NCBI GenBank assembly: GCA_021846565.1 | Contig: JAJZWS010000012.1 | Coordinates: 1 to 63,878, forward strand | Source of the DNA: Bacillota bacterium | GTDB lineage: Bacteria > Bacillota > Sulfobacillia > Sulfobacillales > JAIMBI01 | Length of the DNA stretch: 63,878 nucleotides | Direction: 5' to 3' | Shown: piece after piece, positions 46,860 to 55,586 of the stretch | Layout of the letters: each line of letters begins with the position of its first letter | Numbering within the stretch: position 1 is the first letter of the stretch | Program-made: the position numbers and the translations under genes | The notes under the pieces: generated by a model | Database searches by the model: none | What the model saw: only the letters and a program-made list of their open reading frames with translations | What the model was told of the DNA's origin: nothing

Positions 46860-47811
46860 AATTGTCGACGGGGGAGGACCCCGCATGCCCGCTATGTGGA
46901 AGATGGCATCTCGTTGAAGGATGCGGAGTCGGGGGCGTTCATGGAGCGGGTCTGTCCAGCGGCGCTGGCCGGGCGGTCGGTCGGCGAGCGACCCGACGCC
47001 TGGTACGGCGCGGCGCAGGTCGTTCCCAATCAGTGGGGGCCATTCGCCAGACGGCGCGGGAGATCCGGGCGGACCGGCGAGCCGTAGGGAAAACAGCGGG
47101 GTCCGGGGCCCGAGGGCATCCACCCAGACGGCCCCCCACCACTGGACCAGCGGGTACGTTTGGGCCCGTTGTGAGTCGAAGTCGCGCAAGGCGTCCAGGG
47201 GGAGCAAACTTTTCAGGCGCTTAACGGCGCATGCGGTCTGCCACCGCAAGCGATACCGCTCCAGCACGGCGGCGGCCGCGGGCGCCTGGCGGAGCGCCAC
47301 GAGTTGCAAGGGTGGGGGCCGGCCGGCGGCGCCCGGGATCTGCACCGCCCCGTCGCCCGGCGTGGCCGCGGGCAGCGTCCGCACGGCGTCCAAGACCGAC
47401 CCGGGATGCCCGTCCCGGGTTGGCCAACGTACCGCATTCCCCCGACGCGCACCCCGACGTCGGCGCCGGGGGCGATCCCATGGGCCAGCGCCCGGGGTTT
47501 CGGATCATGCCGACCCCCAGCACCACCTCGGGCGGGCGCAGCCGGAGCCGGGTGAGCGACTCCGCGCCGTGCGCGTCGGTCAGCGCGAGCTGCTCAGCAC
47601 CCCGTGGGCGTGGAGGCGCCTGGTGGTCCCCGGACTCCCGGGCCGTTGCATGGTACTCGCCCACGGGGCGGTCCTGCCAAGAACCCGTCATTCTCGGTCC
47701 CCCCGGCCCCCAGCCGGCCTGCCGTGCCGCACTCGCCGTGGCCGCCGCTCCCAGCAACGCCCGGACGCCAGAGCCCGCCAGGATTCGGTCAGATAGGGGC
47801 GGCAGCTGCAC
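46860..47811 (-). pseudogene. Decayed IS4-family transposase
   Basis: Minus-strand fragments match the C-terminal DDE region of IS4-type transposases: LTDAHGAESLTRLRLRPPEV, then TLPAATPGDGAVQIPGAAG and VLERYRLRWQTACAVKRLKS, which is the Y-(2)-R-(3)-E-(6)-K region with Glu replaced by Ala. A further piece reads LQRDAIFHIAG. Several frame changes and the lost catalytic Glu show it is inactive. No terminal inverted repeats were identified. Confidence 0.7.
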
Positions 47812-47928
47812 CTAAGTGTGGCCGGCGCATCCGCAAGCCCCATGCATTCCCTCAGGCTGGCCGCAGTGCCCGGCGCAGCCCCGTGCGACGCCGTCCTGTT
47901 CGTTGGCAGGCGTGTCACCGCGGCCGCC

Positions 47929-48345
47929 CTACGACTCACCGAAGACCGCGAGGCCCAGGTGGCGCGCCGCCCTGGCCATGGCCTGATCCTGGGTAGCCAG
48001 CGCCAGCCCTGACCGCATGGCCATATCAACATAAGCGGCATCATAACTGCTGAGCTGGCAGTCTTGGGCTAGCGCTAAGACGCGCGCGGTGTCGCGCACG
48101 GCCATGGCGGTGCCGAGTCGAATGGGCAGATCCAAGAGCCCGTCCAGAAGCGCGCGAGCCTTAGGGGCCGAGATCCGTCCGCGCTTGGTGGCCGTGAGCA
48201 GGGCATTAGACGCCTCCAGGAGCCACAGCGCTGGCACGATCGCGTAGGTTTCGTCCAGATGATCGAGGACGCGGTCCGTGTAGGCGGTGCCCTCGTCCTC
48301 AAAGCACCAGGCCATGCTGACGGAGTTATCCAGCACGAAGGCCAC
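47929..48345 (-). CDS. vapC: PIN-domain toxin
   Basis: This 138-residue PIN ribonuclease has acidic site residues in FVLDNSVSMAWCFEDE, WLLEASNALL, LSSYDAAYVDMAM and ALATQDQAM. It starts at a GTG one base after the antitoxin stop. It belongs to a different PIN subgroup from the two other intact copies, as judged by its N-terminus. Confidence 0.89.
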   Translation of the reverse strand: MAFVLDNSVSMAWCFEDEGTAYTDRVLDHLDETYAIVPALWLLEASNALLTATKRGRISAPKARALLDGLLDLPIRLGTAMAVRDTARVLALAQDCQLSSYDAAYVDMAMRSGLALATQDQAMARAARHLGLAVFGES

Positions 48346-48588
48346 TTACGCGCGTCCCTCCTCAATCAGGTCACGAATGGAGCCCCGGAGAGTTACTCCG
48401 GCTCGCAAGTTTTTCAGCGCTTGAATAGCCTGGCGCGGGTCGCGCTCTGCGATGCCCGGTGCGGGAGAGATGACTGCAATGGCTCGACCGTGGCGGCGGA
48501 TAGTGATCACTTCGCCAGCCTCCACTCGGTCCAACAGGTCGGCGAAATGCGTCTTGGCTTCGTAGGTTCCCACTTCGGTCACGACCAT
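48346..48588 (-). CDS. Phd/YefM-type antitoxin
   Basis: This 80-residue Phd/YefM antitoxin reads VGTYEAKTHFADLLDRVEAG, then EVITIRRHGRAIAVISPA, the family DNA-binding core. An acidic C-terminus follows that should occupy the toxin. ATG 48588 abuts a GGGGG stretch. GTG two codons later has better spacing and may be the true start. Confidence 0.9.
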   Translation of the reverse strand: MVVTEVGTYEAKTHFADLLDRVEAGEVITIRRHGRAIAVISPAPGIAERDPRQAIQALKNLRAGVTLRGSIRDLIEEGRA

Positions 48589-48849
48589 CCCCCAATTCGT
48601 TTGCGACCAGTCTTGACCAGTCTACAAGATGCAGTCCGTGCCGTCAAATGGCAGCGGCCCTGCTTCACGAGGCGGTGGAGACCGTGGACGCCCGACGGCA
48701 ACACGCGGGAAGGGCCCCCTCGCGTTGGCCGCTGGCATCAGCGACTGCATGGATCCCGCCGGTTCACGTCTCGACGTTCTGGCGTGGTGGGCGCGATAGG
48801 CCGCGGTCGCAACCATGCTGGGCGCTAAGCGACTCGTTCCCCTTTTCGG

Positions 48850-49665
48850 GTGGTATCGTTCGTGCCCCGCGCCCGATGACGGACGACCAGGTGGAGGCGG
48901 TGATCGCCAAAACCTTGGAGGAGACGCTTCCCAACGCGACCCACTGGTGGACCCGCCGCATGACCCATACCGCCGTGCGGTCGCAAACCGCTGTGAGCCG
49001 GATCTGGCGCGCGTTTGGACGGCAACCCCACCGGACCGAGTCGTTCAGGCGGTCCACGGACCCCCTGTTCGTGGACAAGGGCCGCGATGTGGTAGGCCCC
49101 GACCTCGACCCGCCCGAGCGGGCGGTCGTGTTCTGAAGGGACGAGAAGACACAGATCCCGGCCCTCGACTGGATGCCGCCCCTTCTCCCGGTACTGCCGG
49201 GGACGCCAGAACGCCGCAGCCATGACTACCAGCGACATGGGACCCCGAGCGGGTTTGCGGCGCTCAACCTCCCGATGGGCGAGATCGTCGGGGGCCTCCC
49301 TCGCCGTCGCCACACGCAGGAATTCAACGAACCGGACCGGCGCCGAGGTGCCGGCGGACTGTACGGGGCATCGGGTGTTGGACAACGATGCGACCCACAA
49401 GGCGCCCCCGATTCCGCGCAGCTGGCGAAACACCGGCGGTTTGCCCTGCACTGTACGCCGACGCGTGCGTCCTGGCTGAACCTCGTGGAGCGGTGGTTTG
49501 CGGAAGACCACCAAGACGGTGCAGCGGTCGGCCCATCGGCGCGTGGCGGACCTGGAGGCGGCATTCGGGCGTGGATCGCGGCGTGGAATGCCGGCCGACC
49601 CAATCCTCGCGGCCCTGGCAACCTATTGCAAGCGCATGACGGACTCAGGACCATAGCGCCTCCCG
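48850..49665 (+). pseudogene. Decayed IS630-family transposase
   Basis: Plus-strand pieces in changing frames spell out an IS630 transposase: DDQVEAVIAKTLEETLPNAT, THWWTRRMTHT, SQTAVSRIWRAFGRQPHRTE, a stop where CVDEKTQ is expected, GTPERRSHDYQRHGT, VLDNDATHKAPP, and CTPTRASWLNLVERWFAE. The N-terminal helix-turn-helix is unrecognisable. The gene is inactive. Confidence 0.82.
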
Positions 49666-49905
49666 CCGCCCGGGAGTCCCCGCCGTCCCAGGACTGGCGC
49701 TCCACCCGCTGGCGGCAGGTCGAGGCGGGTGTCCCCTACGCGCTCGGGGACCGGCGGGTGCCAGGGCATCCCCGCCCGTCCGCCTCCGCGATGTGAAGGA
49801 CGTCACAACCATGGTGCCCGGACAGACGTGGGGGAGCCCCCTAGGCGCGGGCGTCACCGCCATGGTCCGGAGTCACGGCGCAAACGGGCTCCTGTCATTC
49901 CGCCC
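49666..49905 (+). other. Intergenic DNA between IS remnant and promoter
   Basis: No gene or clear structure is recognised. It separates the IS630 remnant from the promoter of the leader-peptide/ABC operon. Confidence 0.4.
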
Positions 49906-49934
49906 TTGATCCCGCGTCGGCGTCCTGCTATAGT
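49906..49934 (+). promoter_or_regulatory. Promoter of the leader-peptide/ABC operon
   Basis: TTGATC (49906-49911) and TATAGT (49929-49934) are separated by 17 bases, a good sigma-A type promoter. The following bases GACGCGCGGCCTCAA nearly match those after the rplM promoter at 61768. The start codon of the leader ORF is about 60 bases downstream. Confidence 0.7.
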
Positions 49935-49998
49935 GACGCGCGGCCTCAACTGGGGCGCTTATTCAACCCACAGGTCCTGAACGAAGGAGGTACTCCCG

Positions 49999-50070
49999 AT
50001 GACAGTGGCTCGGCGGATTCAGCCGGTTGGCGGCATCGGTGTGTCTTCAGTTCGGGGTCCGACCCCTTAG
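49999..50070 (+). CDS. 23-residue leader peptide
   Basis: This short frame encodes MTVARRIQPVGGIGVSSVRG plus PTP. Its ATG lies behind an excellent AAGGAGGTACTCCCG and it ends 16 bases before a strong intrinsic terminator. The ABC transporter genes lie beyond that terminator. Position and ribosome binding site suggest an attenuation leader, sensed through ribosome stalling. No codon run for one amino acid is present, so an antibiotic or peptide signal is more likely than amino-acid starvation. Confidence 0.6.
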   Translation: MTVARRIQPVGGIGVSSVRGPTP

Positions 50071-50086
50071 GCCGTCACCTTTAGAC

Positions 50087-50118
50087 GCGCCGGTCGGCCA
50101 ACCCGACCGGCGCTTTTT
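50087..50118 (+). terminator. Intrinsic terminator / attenuator before the ABC genes
   Basis: A perfect 11-bp GC-rich stem (GCGCCGGTCGG with CCGACCGGCGC), a CCAAC loop and TTTTT form a textbook terminator. It lies between the leader peptide and the ATPase gene. The loop-side GCCAACC (50097-50103) can pair with GGTTGGC inside the leader ORF (50025-50031), which offers a possible antiterminator. Confidence 0.85.
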
Positions 50119-50194
50119 CTGTGTGGTGGGTGGAGCCGCGAGGGCGAAAGCGATGGCCGGGGATCCGGAGCAGGGAGTGCAAGGAGGCAACGAC

Positions 50195-51043
50195 GTGGCG
50201 ACGGTTCCGGATGTGTTGACACCGCTGAACATCAGCGCGGATACCCCGGCCCTCCGGGTGATGGGCGTGGCCAAAACGTTTCGCGAGAAGGACCCGGATA
50301 CCGGCCGGTGGCGGCCTGTGCCGGCCGTGGCGGGCCTGGACCTGGACGTGCCGCGCGGGGAGATTCTGGGCATCTTGGGCCCCAACGGGTCGGGGAAGTC
50401 CACCCTGATTCGCCTGGTGGCTACGCTGCTGTTGGTCGACGAGGGCCGCGTGGAGGTGTTTGGCTTTGACGTGGAGCGCCATCGGATGCTGGTGCGTCGG
50501 CTCATCAACCGGGTGTCGGTCGAGGCCAGCTTCTTCAAGAAGCTGACGGCGGCCGAGAACCTGGCTTACGCCACCGGTCTTTATGGGGTGCCCAACCGCG
50601 TGGCGCAGGTGCGGGCCCGTGAGATTCTGGAGCGCCTGGGTCTGCCGGCGAAAAAGCTCATCGTGCCGTTGGAGCAGCTGTCGCGCGGCCAACAACAAAA
50701 AGTGGCCATCGCGCGGGCGCTGCTGACATCGCCCACGCTGATGCTGCTGGACGAGCCGACGACCGGACTTGACCCCAAGTCCCGGCGCGAGGTGCAGGAG
50801 TTTGTGCTGGAGGTGCGGGCCACGCACGACGCCACCATTGTGATTTCTACGCACGACATGGACGAGGCGGACCGCATCTGCGACCGGGTGGCCATCATCA
50901 ACGCCGGGCAGTTTGCTGCCATCGACCGCTCGGATCGGTTGAAGGCCCGGTACGGGGGTCACGCCGGCACCATGGAGCAGGTGTTTTTTACGCTCATCGG
51001 AGAGCAGCTGGGCGAGGCCGACCAGGAAGAAGGAAGGGCATAG
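50195..51043 (+). CDS. ABC transporter ATP-binding protein
   Basis: This 282-residue ATPase of the DrrA-type exporter class has Walker A GPNGSGKST, signature LSRGQQQKVAIARALL, Walker B LMLLDEPTTGLDP and switch His in VISTHDMDEA. The GTG at 50195 has a strong AAGGAGGCAACGAC. Upstream in-frame codons run through the terminator and are excluded. The next gene, a permease, overlaps by one base. Confidence 0.93.
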   Translation: MATVPDVLTPLNISADTPALRVMGVAKTFREKDPDTGRWRPVPAVAGLDLDVPRGEILGILGPNGSGKSTLIRLVATLLLVDEGRVEVFGFDVERHRMLVRRLINRVSVEASFFKKLTAAENLAYATGLYGVPNRVAQVRAREILERLGLPAKKLIVPLEQLSRGQQQKVAIARALLTSPTLMLLDEPTTGLDPKSRREVQEFVLEVRATHDATIVISTHDMDEADRICDRVAIINAGQFAAIDRSDRLKARYGGHAGTMEQVFFTLIGEQLGEADQEEGRA

Positions 51044-51894
51044 TGGCATCCACCGACGTGCCGGCAGCCCGGCGAAGACCGCTGTCCACCCTGGAGCGCG
51101 AGCTGAGGGGGGTGTGGGCGCTGGTGCGCCGCAACTTTCATCTCATCCGCCGCTATCTGGGGTGGGAGATCGTGTTTCTGTTTTACAACGTGGTGAACAC
51201 CTTGACGATTGGGCTCATTGGGCTGGCGCTGCCGGCCGGGGCGGCCCGCAACCGCGAGGTGGTGTACCTCGCCATCGGGGCGCTCTTGTGGAACTTCCTG
51301 TCCATCCTGTTTCAGGAGGTGTCCAACTCCGTTCAGTGGGAGCGGTGGGAGGGCACCATCGAGTACAGCTTCATGGCCCCGATTCACCGCCTCACGTATC
51401 TGCTCGGGGTCTGTGTGTGGGCCGTCCTGTACGGTTTGGTGCGCACGCTGGTGGTGCTGGTGGGCGTGGCGCTGTTTTTCCACGTCAGCATTGCGCGGGC
51501 CGACCTGGCAGGCGCGGGCCTGGTGCTCCTGGCCTCCAGCGTGCCGTTCATTGGGCTGGGTCTGGTGGCGGCGATTCTGCCGCTCTTGTCCACCGAGCGC
51601 GGCGCCCAGGCCACCCAGGTGATCCAGGGAGTGCTGCTGCTAATTTCCGGCGTGTACTATCCGGTGGCGGTGCTGCCGGGGTGGATCTCCTGGGCGTCGG
51701 TGCTGTCGCCTGCCACGTACACTCTGGAGTATGTCCGCAGCGCCGTGCTGAACGGAGCCAGCGTGAGTGCGGTGCTGCCCATCTCCGGGATGCTGCTCCT
51801 GTGGGGGCTGGTCCTCATTCCGGTGGGTCTGGGCCTCTTCATGCTGGCGGAGCGCCACGCGCTGCGCGTGGGGGCACTGAAACGCAATGGATAA
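51043..51894 (+). CDS. ABC-2 type permease
   Basis: This 283-residue membrane protein has six hydrophobic segments, an amphipathic N-terminus (RELRGVWALVRRNFHLIRRY) and the ABC-2 C-terminal block LPGWISWASVLSPATYTLEY. The GTG start overlaps the ATPase stop. With the ATPase it forms a two-component exporter whose expression is probably set by the upstream leader. The substrate is unknown, drugs or lipids being usual. Confidence 0.9.
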   Translation: MASTDVPAARRRPLSTLERELRGVWALVRRNFHLIRRYLGWEIVFLFYNVVNTLTIGLIGLALPAGAARNREVVYLAIGALLWNFLSILFQEVSNSVQWERWEGTIEYSFMAPIHRLTYLLGVCVWAVLYGLVRTLVVLVGVALFFHVSIARADLAGAGLVLLASSVPFIGLGLVAAILPLLSTERGAQATQVIQGVLLLISGVYYPVAVLPGWISWASVLSPATYTLEYVRSAVLNGASVSAVLPISGMLLLWGLVLIPVGLGLFMLAERHALRVGALKRNG

Positions 51895-51903
51895 GCCACC
51901 GGG

Positions 51904-52815
51904 TCAGGCTTGTGCGGCGATCACCCGATCGGGCAGCAGTTCGGCGACGACCGGTGGGAGGGCGAACGCCGCTGCGTGGATCCGGGGGGTGTACCAGCGG
52001 GTGGGCGCTTCGTCGGGGAGCCGCCGGATGGGAATGAGCGGCTCGGGACCCAGGGATCCCACGGTGAACGTGAACAAGCTGCCGGGATAGGTGGGCACGG
52101 TGCACCAGTACACGCGGCAGGCGGGAAACTCTTGGTCCACGTCGCGCGCCACCCGCGTCAGTACGTCCGGGTTGTAGATCGGGGTGCCACTCTGCTGGGC
52201 GTACAGACCCTCGGGCAGCAGCGCGGCGCGAATGGCGCGGTGAAACTCAGTCGTGTACAGCACCTGGCCAGGGCCGTCGCCTTCGGGATCCGTGGCATCC
52301 ACGAGGATGACGTCAAATGCCTCGGCCGCGTCCAAGGCGGTCACATACTGCACGCCGTCCTCGTAGCGAATGGTGAGCCGCGGGTCGTTGAGCGCGGACG
52401 TGTGGCCGGGAAGAAACTGCCGGGCCACATCGACGACCGCCCGATCGATCTCCACCATCACTACGTGTTCAACGCCCGGGACGCGCAGCACCTCGCGTGC
52501 AAGCCCGCCGTCGCCCCCGCCGATGATCAGTACGCGGGCCGGGTGCGGGTGCGACAGGAGCGGCACCAGTGCGAGCATCTCGTGGTAGATGTACTCGTCC
52601 GCCGCCGTGGTTTGCAGGATGCCGTCCAGCACCAGCGCCACTCCGAACTGCTCAGTCTCCAGCACCTCGATGTGCTGGTACGGCGAATCGCCGACGAAAA
52701 GGGTCCTGGCTACCTGCCACTGGAGCCGGTGGTGCGGAGAGCCCGCTTCGGTGAACCATGCGGTCCGGGAGCTCGACGGGCTTACACGGTTGCTGTGGGT
52801 GATTTCGTTGTCCAT
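51904..52815 (-). CDS. speE: Spermidine synthase
   Basis: This 303-residue aminopropyltransferase makes spermidine from putrescine and decarboxylated SAM. Motifs are SPYQHIEVLE, the nucleotide loop VLIIGGGDGGLAREVL, VEIDRAVVDVARQF and the catalytic VDATDPEGDG. The ATG is behind GGAGAGGAGGAGGACTCGCCC. No speD or speB is adjacent, though an arginase-family gene lies at the right edge. It is convergent with the ABC permease, nine bases apart. Confidence 0.95.
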   Translation of the reverse strand: MDNEITHSNRVSPSSSRTAWFTEAGSPHHRLQWQVARTLFVGDSPYQHIEVLETEQFGVALVLDGILQTTAADEYIYHEMLALVPLLSHPHPARVLIIGGGDGGLAREVLRVPGVEHVVMVEIDRAVVDVARQFLPGHTSALNDPRLTIRYEDGVQYVTALDAAEAFDVILVDATDPEGDGPGQVLYTTEFHRAIRAALLPEGLYAQQSGTPIYNPDVLTRVARDVDQEFPACRVYWCTVPTYPGSLFTFTVGSLGPEPLIPIRRLPDEAPTRWYTPRIHAAAFALPPVVAELLPDRVIAAQA

Positions 52816-53015
52816 GGGCGAGTCCTCCTCCTCTCCTGGTGTGGGAGTGATGCCGGCTAAGGGCCTGGTTTCACTCCCTCGACCTTAGCACGGGGAGCCC
52901 GGGCGCGCCAAATGGCTCAGGGCAGGGCTAGCCCAAAGTCGGGCGGAAGGCGGCGGACGGGTCCATTAACGCCGCGGGGCTGACGTGTTCGCGGCGGCTG
53001 TGATAAGCCGGGACC

Positions 53016-53330
53016 ATGACACCCAACGAAGTCGCGCGGCCCCGCCCACGCACGGCGCCCGAGACGGTGCGCAGCGTGGAAATTCATCTCGTCGAGGGGC
53101 GCCGATGCGCACGCGTGGGACGCCCGGTTGGCCCGCCCCGTGATTGCGGCCGGTCCCGGCTCGTCGGCGACGCGCTCTGCCATGTCACCGTGGTGGACGG
53201 CGAACCGGTCGCCCTCGTGGGGCTTCCCGTGCGGCGCTGAAGGGAGGGGTCCCGGACGCCGCGATGGGTTGGAGGCCGGAGCAACGCGACGACCGGCTCC
53301 TAAGCCCCGGCGCCCGGGGTTCGCGTGGCG
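53016..53330 (+). pseudogene. Remnant of a DUF4338 (DruA-type) transposase N-terminus
   Basis: One frame gives MTPNEVARPRPRTAPETVRS, then VEIHLVEGRRC and LVGDALCHVTVVDGEPVALV. A second frame continues ALKGGVPDAAMGWRPEQRDD. This order resembles the DUF4338 domain found at the N-terminus of some transposases (loss of the HYLG block, then A-W-K-x-x-x-R-D-x-x-I-G-W-like). It is frameshifted and lacks a catalytic part. The family call is tentative. Confidence 0.4.
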
Positions 53331-54682
53331 GAGGCCCTCCCCGCCATGGCGCCGATCACGGCATACACCACCGCCGCCCCGAGCAACCCTACCAGGAGCG
53401 CCCCGTCTCCGGACGGCGGTCGCGCGAGCGCCCAGCCCCCGCCGTCGAGGCGCAACGCCTGGTGGACGGCGAGGCCCGGCAGGATGGCGTGCAACCAAGG
53501 CCCGCCGGCCCAGCGGTTCCACCCGGTGATGGCGGGCGCGGACATGACGAGCCCCGCTGCCCAGGCCAGCACCATGCTCCCAGTCGATGCCGGGGGATGC
53601 CGAAGCACCGCGCGAACCGCGAGGACGCCGAGCCAGGGTGCAATGAGATAGCTCACCGCCAGCGCGCCCACGTCGGCGTTGGCCAGCCGGCCCGAGGACA
53701 GCGGCCAGTTGAAGAGCCAGAGCCCGGCCGCGAGCGTCGCCGCGATGCCGAGCAGGATGACGCCCGCCTGGCGGTTGGCCCCCGTTATCGCGCCCGCGGC
53801 GCGCCCCCACGCGACGCCCAGCAGCAGCGCCGTGCCGCCGCCGAAGGCCACCAGCACCGCGACGAACCCGGTCAACGCGTTGACCGACGCCACGAGGGAC
53901 GGGCCCGGCTCGTAAAACATGGAGCCCAGCTCGGTGCCCACCACCAAGAGCCCCAGCACCATCGCACTGGCGACGAGGACAGTCGCGAGCGGTCGGGCGG
54001 CGTGCCGGGGTCGCCCGGTGTCCAGGATCCAGGGCATGATGAGCAGCATGGCGGCAAAACCCAGACTGGCCACGTCCACGATCCCGCCGAATCCCGGAGC
54101 GGGAAGGGTGAGGTAGGGGATGCGGCAAAAGGGACAGACAAAGGCGATGGACCGGTTGAACGTGAGGGGGTCGCGCAACGACCAGGGGAAGCGGGCCACG
54201 ACGAGGATCCATGCCAACAGCACCACCAAGCCGCTGGTCACCACCAGCGCCGCCCGGCTCCGCAGGACAGCCCGGGCCACCAGGCCCGCCAGCCCCAAGA
54301 CACCGAGCATTCCCGCCACCGTGACGGCGGCGGCATGGGACCCCAAGTAGAGCCCCCAGGCACTGAGGGATTGGCCCGTCCACACCGCCCCCACCGCGCC
54401 CACGAGGGCGGCGACACTCAGCCAGAGCGCGCGACCGGTCCAGGAGGTTGGCGACAGACCCGACGCCGTCCCGGACCCCGTCCGGGCAAGCACCAGCCAC
54501 ATAAGCGCGCCGCCGCTGGCCACCCCTACGCCGAGGCTGAGGAGCACCGGGCCCTCCGGGAGAAACGACAAGCTCGGCCCGGCCAGCATGCCCACCCACA
54601 CCGCGAGGGGGGACCACGCCGCAACCAGCGGCCACGTCCAGACGAAGGCGTTCATCACCCAGGTGCCACGGTCCTCTGACAT
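53300..54682 (-). CDS. Polytopic membrane transporter-like protein
   Basis: This 460-residue protein has twelve predicted membrane helices and short loops. The order of helices and the late segment ADVGALAVSYLIAPWLGVLA suggest a nucleobase/allantoin permease (NCS1-like), but key residues are not recognised. The ATG at 54682 has GGAG only two bases away. An ATG 22 codons later (MNAFVWTWPLVAAW), before the first helix, is the alternative. It is flanked by IS remnants; no operon partner is seen. Confidence 0.65.
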   Translation of the reverse strand: MSEDRGTWVMNAFVWTWPLVAAWSPLAVWVGMLAGPSLSFLPEGPVLLSLGVGVASGGALMWLVLARTGSGTASGLSPTSWTGRALWLSVAALVGAVGAVWTGQSLSAWGLYLGSHAAAVTVAGMLGVLGLAGLVARAVLRSRAALVVTSGLVVLLAWILVVARFPWSLRDPLTFNRSIAFVCPFCRIPYLTLPAPGFGGIVDVASLGFAAMLLIMPWILDTGRPRHAARPLATVLVASAMVLGLLVVGTELGSMFYEPGPSLVASVNALTGFVAVLVAFGGGTALLLGVAWGRAAGAITGANRQAGVILLGIAATLAAGLWLFNWPLSSGRLANADVGALAVSYLIAPWLGVLAVRAVLRHPPASTGSMVLAWAAGLVMSAPAITGWNRWAGGPWLHAILPGLAVHQALRLDGGGWALARPPSGDGALLVGLLGAAVVYAVIGAMAGRASATRTPGAGA

Positions 54683-54794
54683 CTCTCCGGTGGGCGGCGT
54701 TCCGCAACCTCCCTTAAACAATAAGGGGGACGTACTACCGCGAGTGACGTCCCGACCTCCGATACACGACCGGTGGCAACGCCGGTTGACCCGA

Positions 54795-55566
54795 TTAGCC
54801 GGCCGCCGGGGCCAAGGGTCCGACGGTCACGCGATACCCCAACGCCTCCAACCGCCGGGTTTCGCGCCGCACCACGGCTGCACGGTCCCGCGCGTCGAAG
54901 TAGTTCGCACCCCGGTCCTGGTACACGACGTCCGCGCTCCGGAGAACGTGGCGTCCCGTCGCCACCGCCGCCTGGGGCTTGCCCCGGCGCCCGGCCACGC
55001 GGTGATACACGGATCCCCCGTACGTCCGCGTGCGCCCCGCCACCTGGCCGGCTTTCCCCACGACGGTCCGCAGCGTCGTAGTCCCCTTGCGGACGGGGGC
55101 GGCGTGCGCGTGCCCGCCGCTCTGGCGCTGGCCCGGACTAAACCCGGCCTCCGACACACACGGCGCCGCCGACGGGAAACCGTGGCATGGCGGTCCCGCA
55201 TTCGGCGACCATGGTCTCGGCGACCCGACGCCCCACCCCCGGAATCGTCGCCAGGCGGGCGAGGGCGTCCTCAACATTTGCGAGCCGCTGAGCGATTTCC
55301 CGGCTGAGCGCCGCGACTCATCCACATCGTCAAGGGTACTGCACCTGAGGAGTGAGGGGAACCCGTACTCGGCGAGTTGTGCGGCCGAGGCTGTGAGCGG
55401 GTTGAACCCTGTGGGCTGGCGAATCACGGGGGTGCAGTCGACAGGCTGGGTGAAACTGCGTGAGCGAGGCACCGTTGGCGAGGAGGGCAGCGGCGGCGCC
55501 TCGATCCGAGGTCACGACAGCGTTCACACCGCGGGGCGGCACCCCGACCCATGCTTCGTCTACCAA
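54795..55566 (-). pseudogene. Decayed IS110-family transposase
   Basis: An N-terminal piece reads GVNAVVTSDRGAAAALLANG with LTQF (RuvC-like part). The middle is deleted. The C-terminal Tnp_20 part then appears in two frames: LATIPGVGRRVAETMVAECG, then SEAGFSPGQRQSGGHAHAAP, YHRVAGRRGKPQAAVA and TRRLEALGYRVTVGPLAPAA. Internal deletion and frameshifts make it inactive. IS110 elements have no clear terminal repeats, so borders cannot be fixed. Confidence 0.8.
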
Positions 55567-55586
55567 CTATGGGTCAGTCCGGTGGC

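Noticed and set aside
46781-47224. Plus-strand open frames at 46.8-47.2 kb as a gene
   Set aside because: They are opposite a recognisable IS4 transposase remnant and have no domain or good start signal.
52917-54707. A 596-codon minus-strand frame overlapping the polytopic membrane protein in another frame
   Set aside because: The overlapping frame has twelve regular hydrophobic helices; this one is Arg/Gly/Pro-rich without domains.
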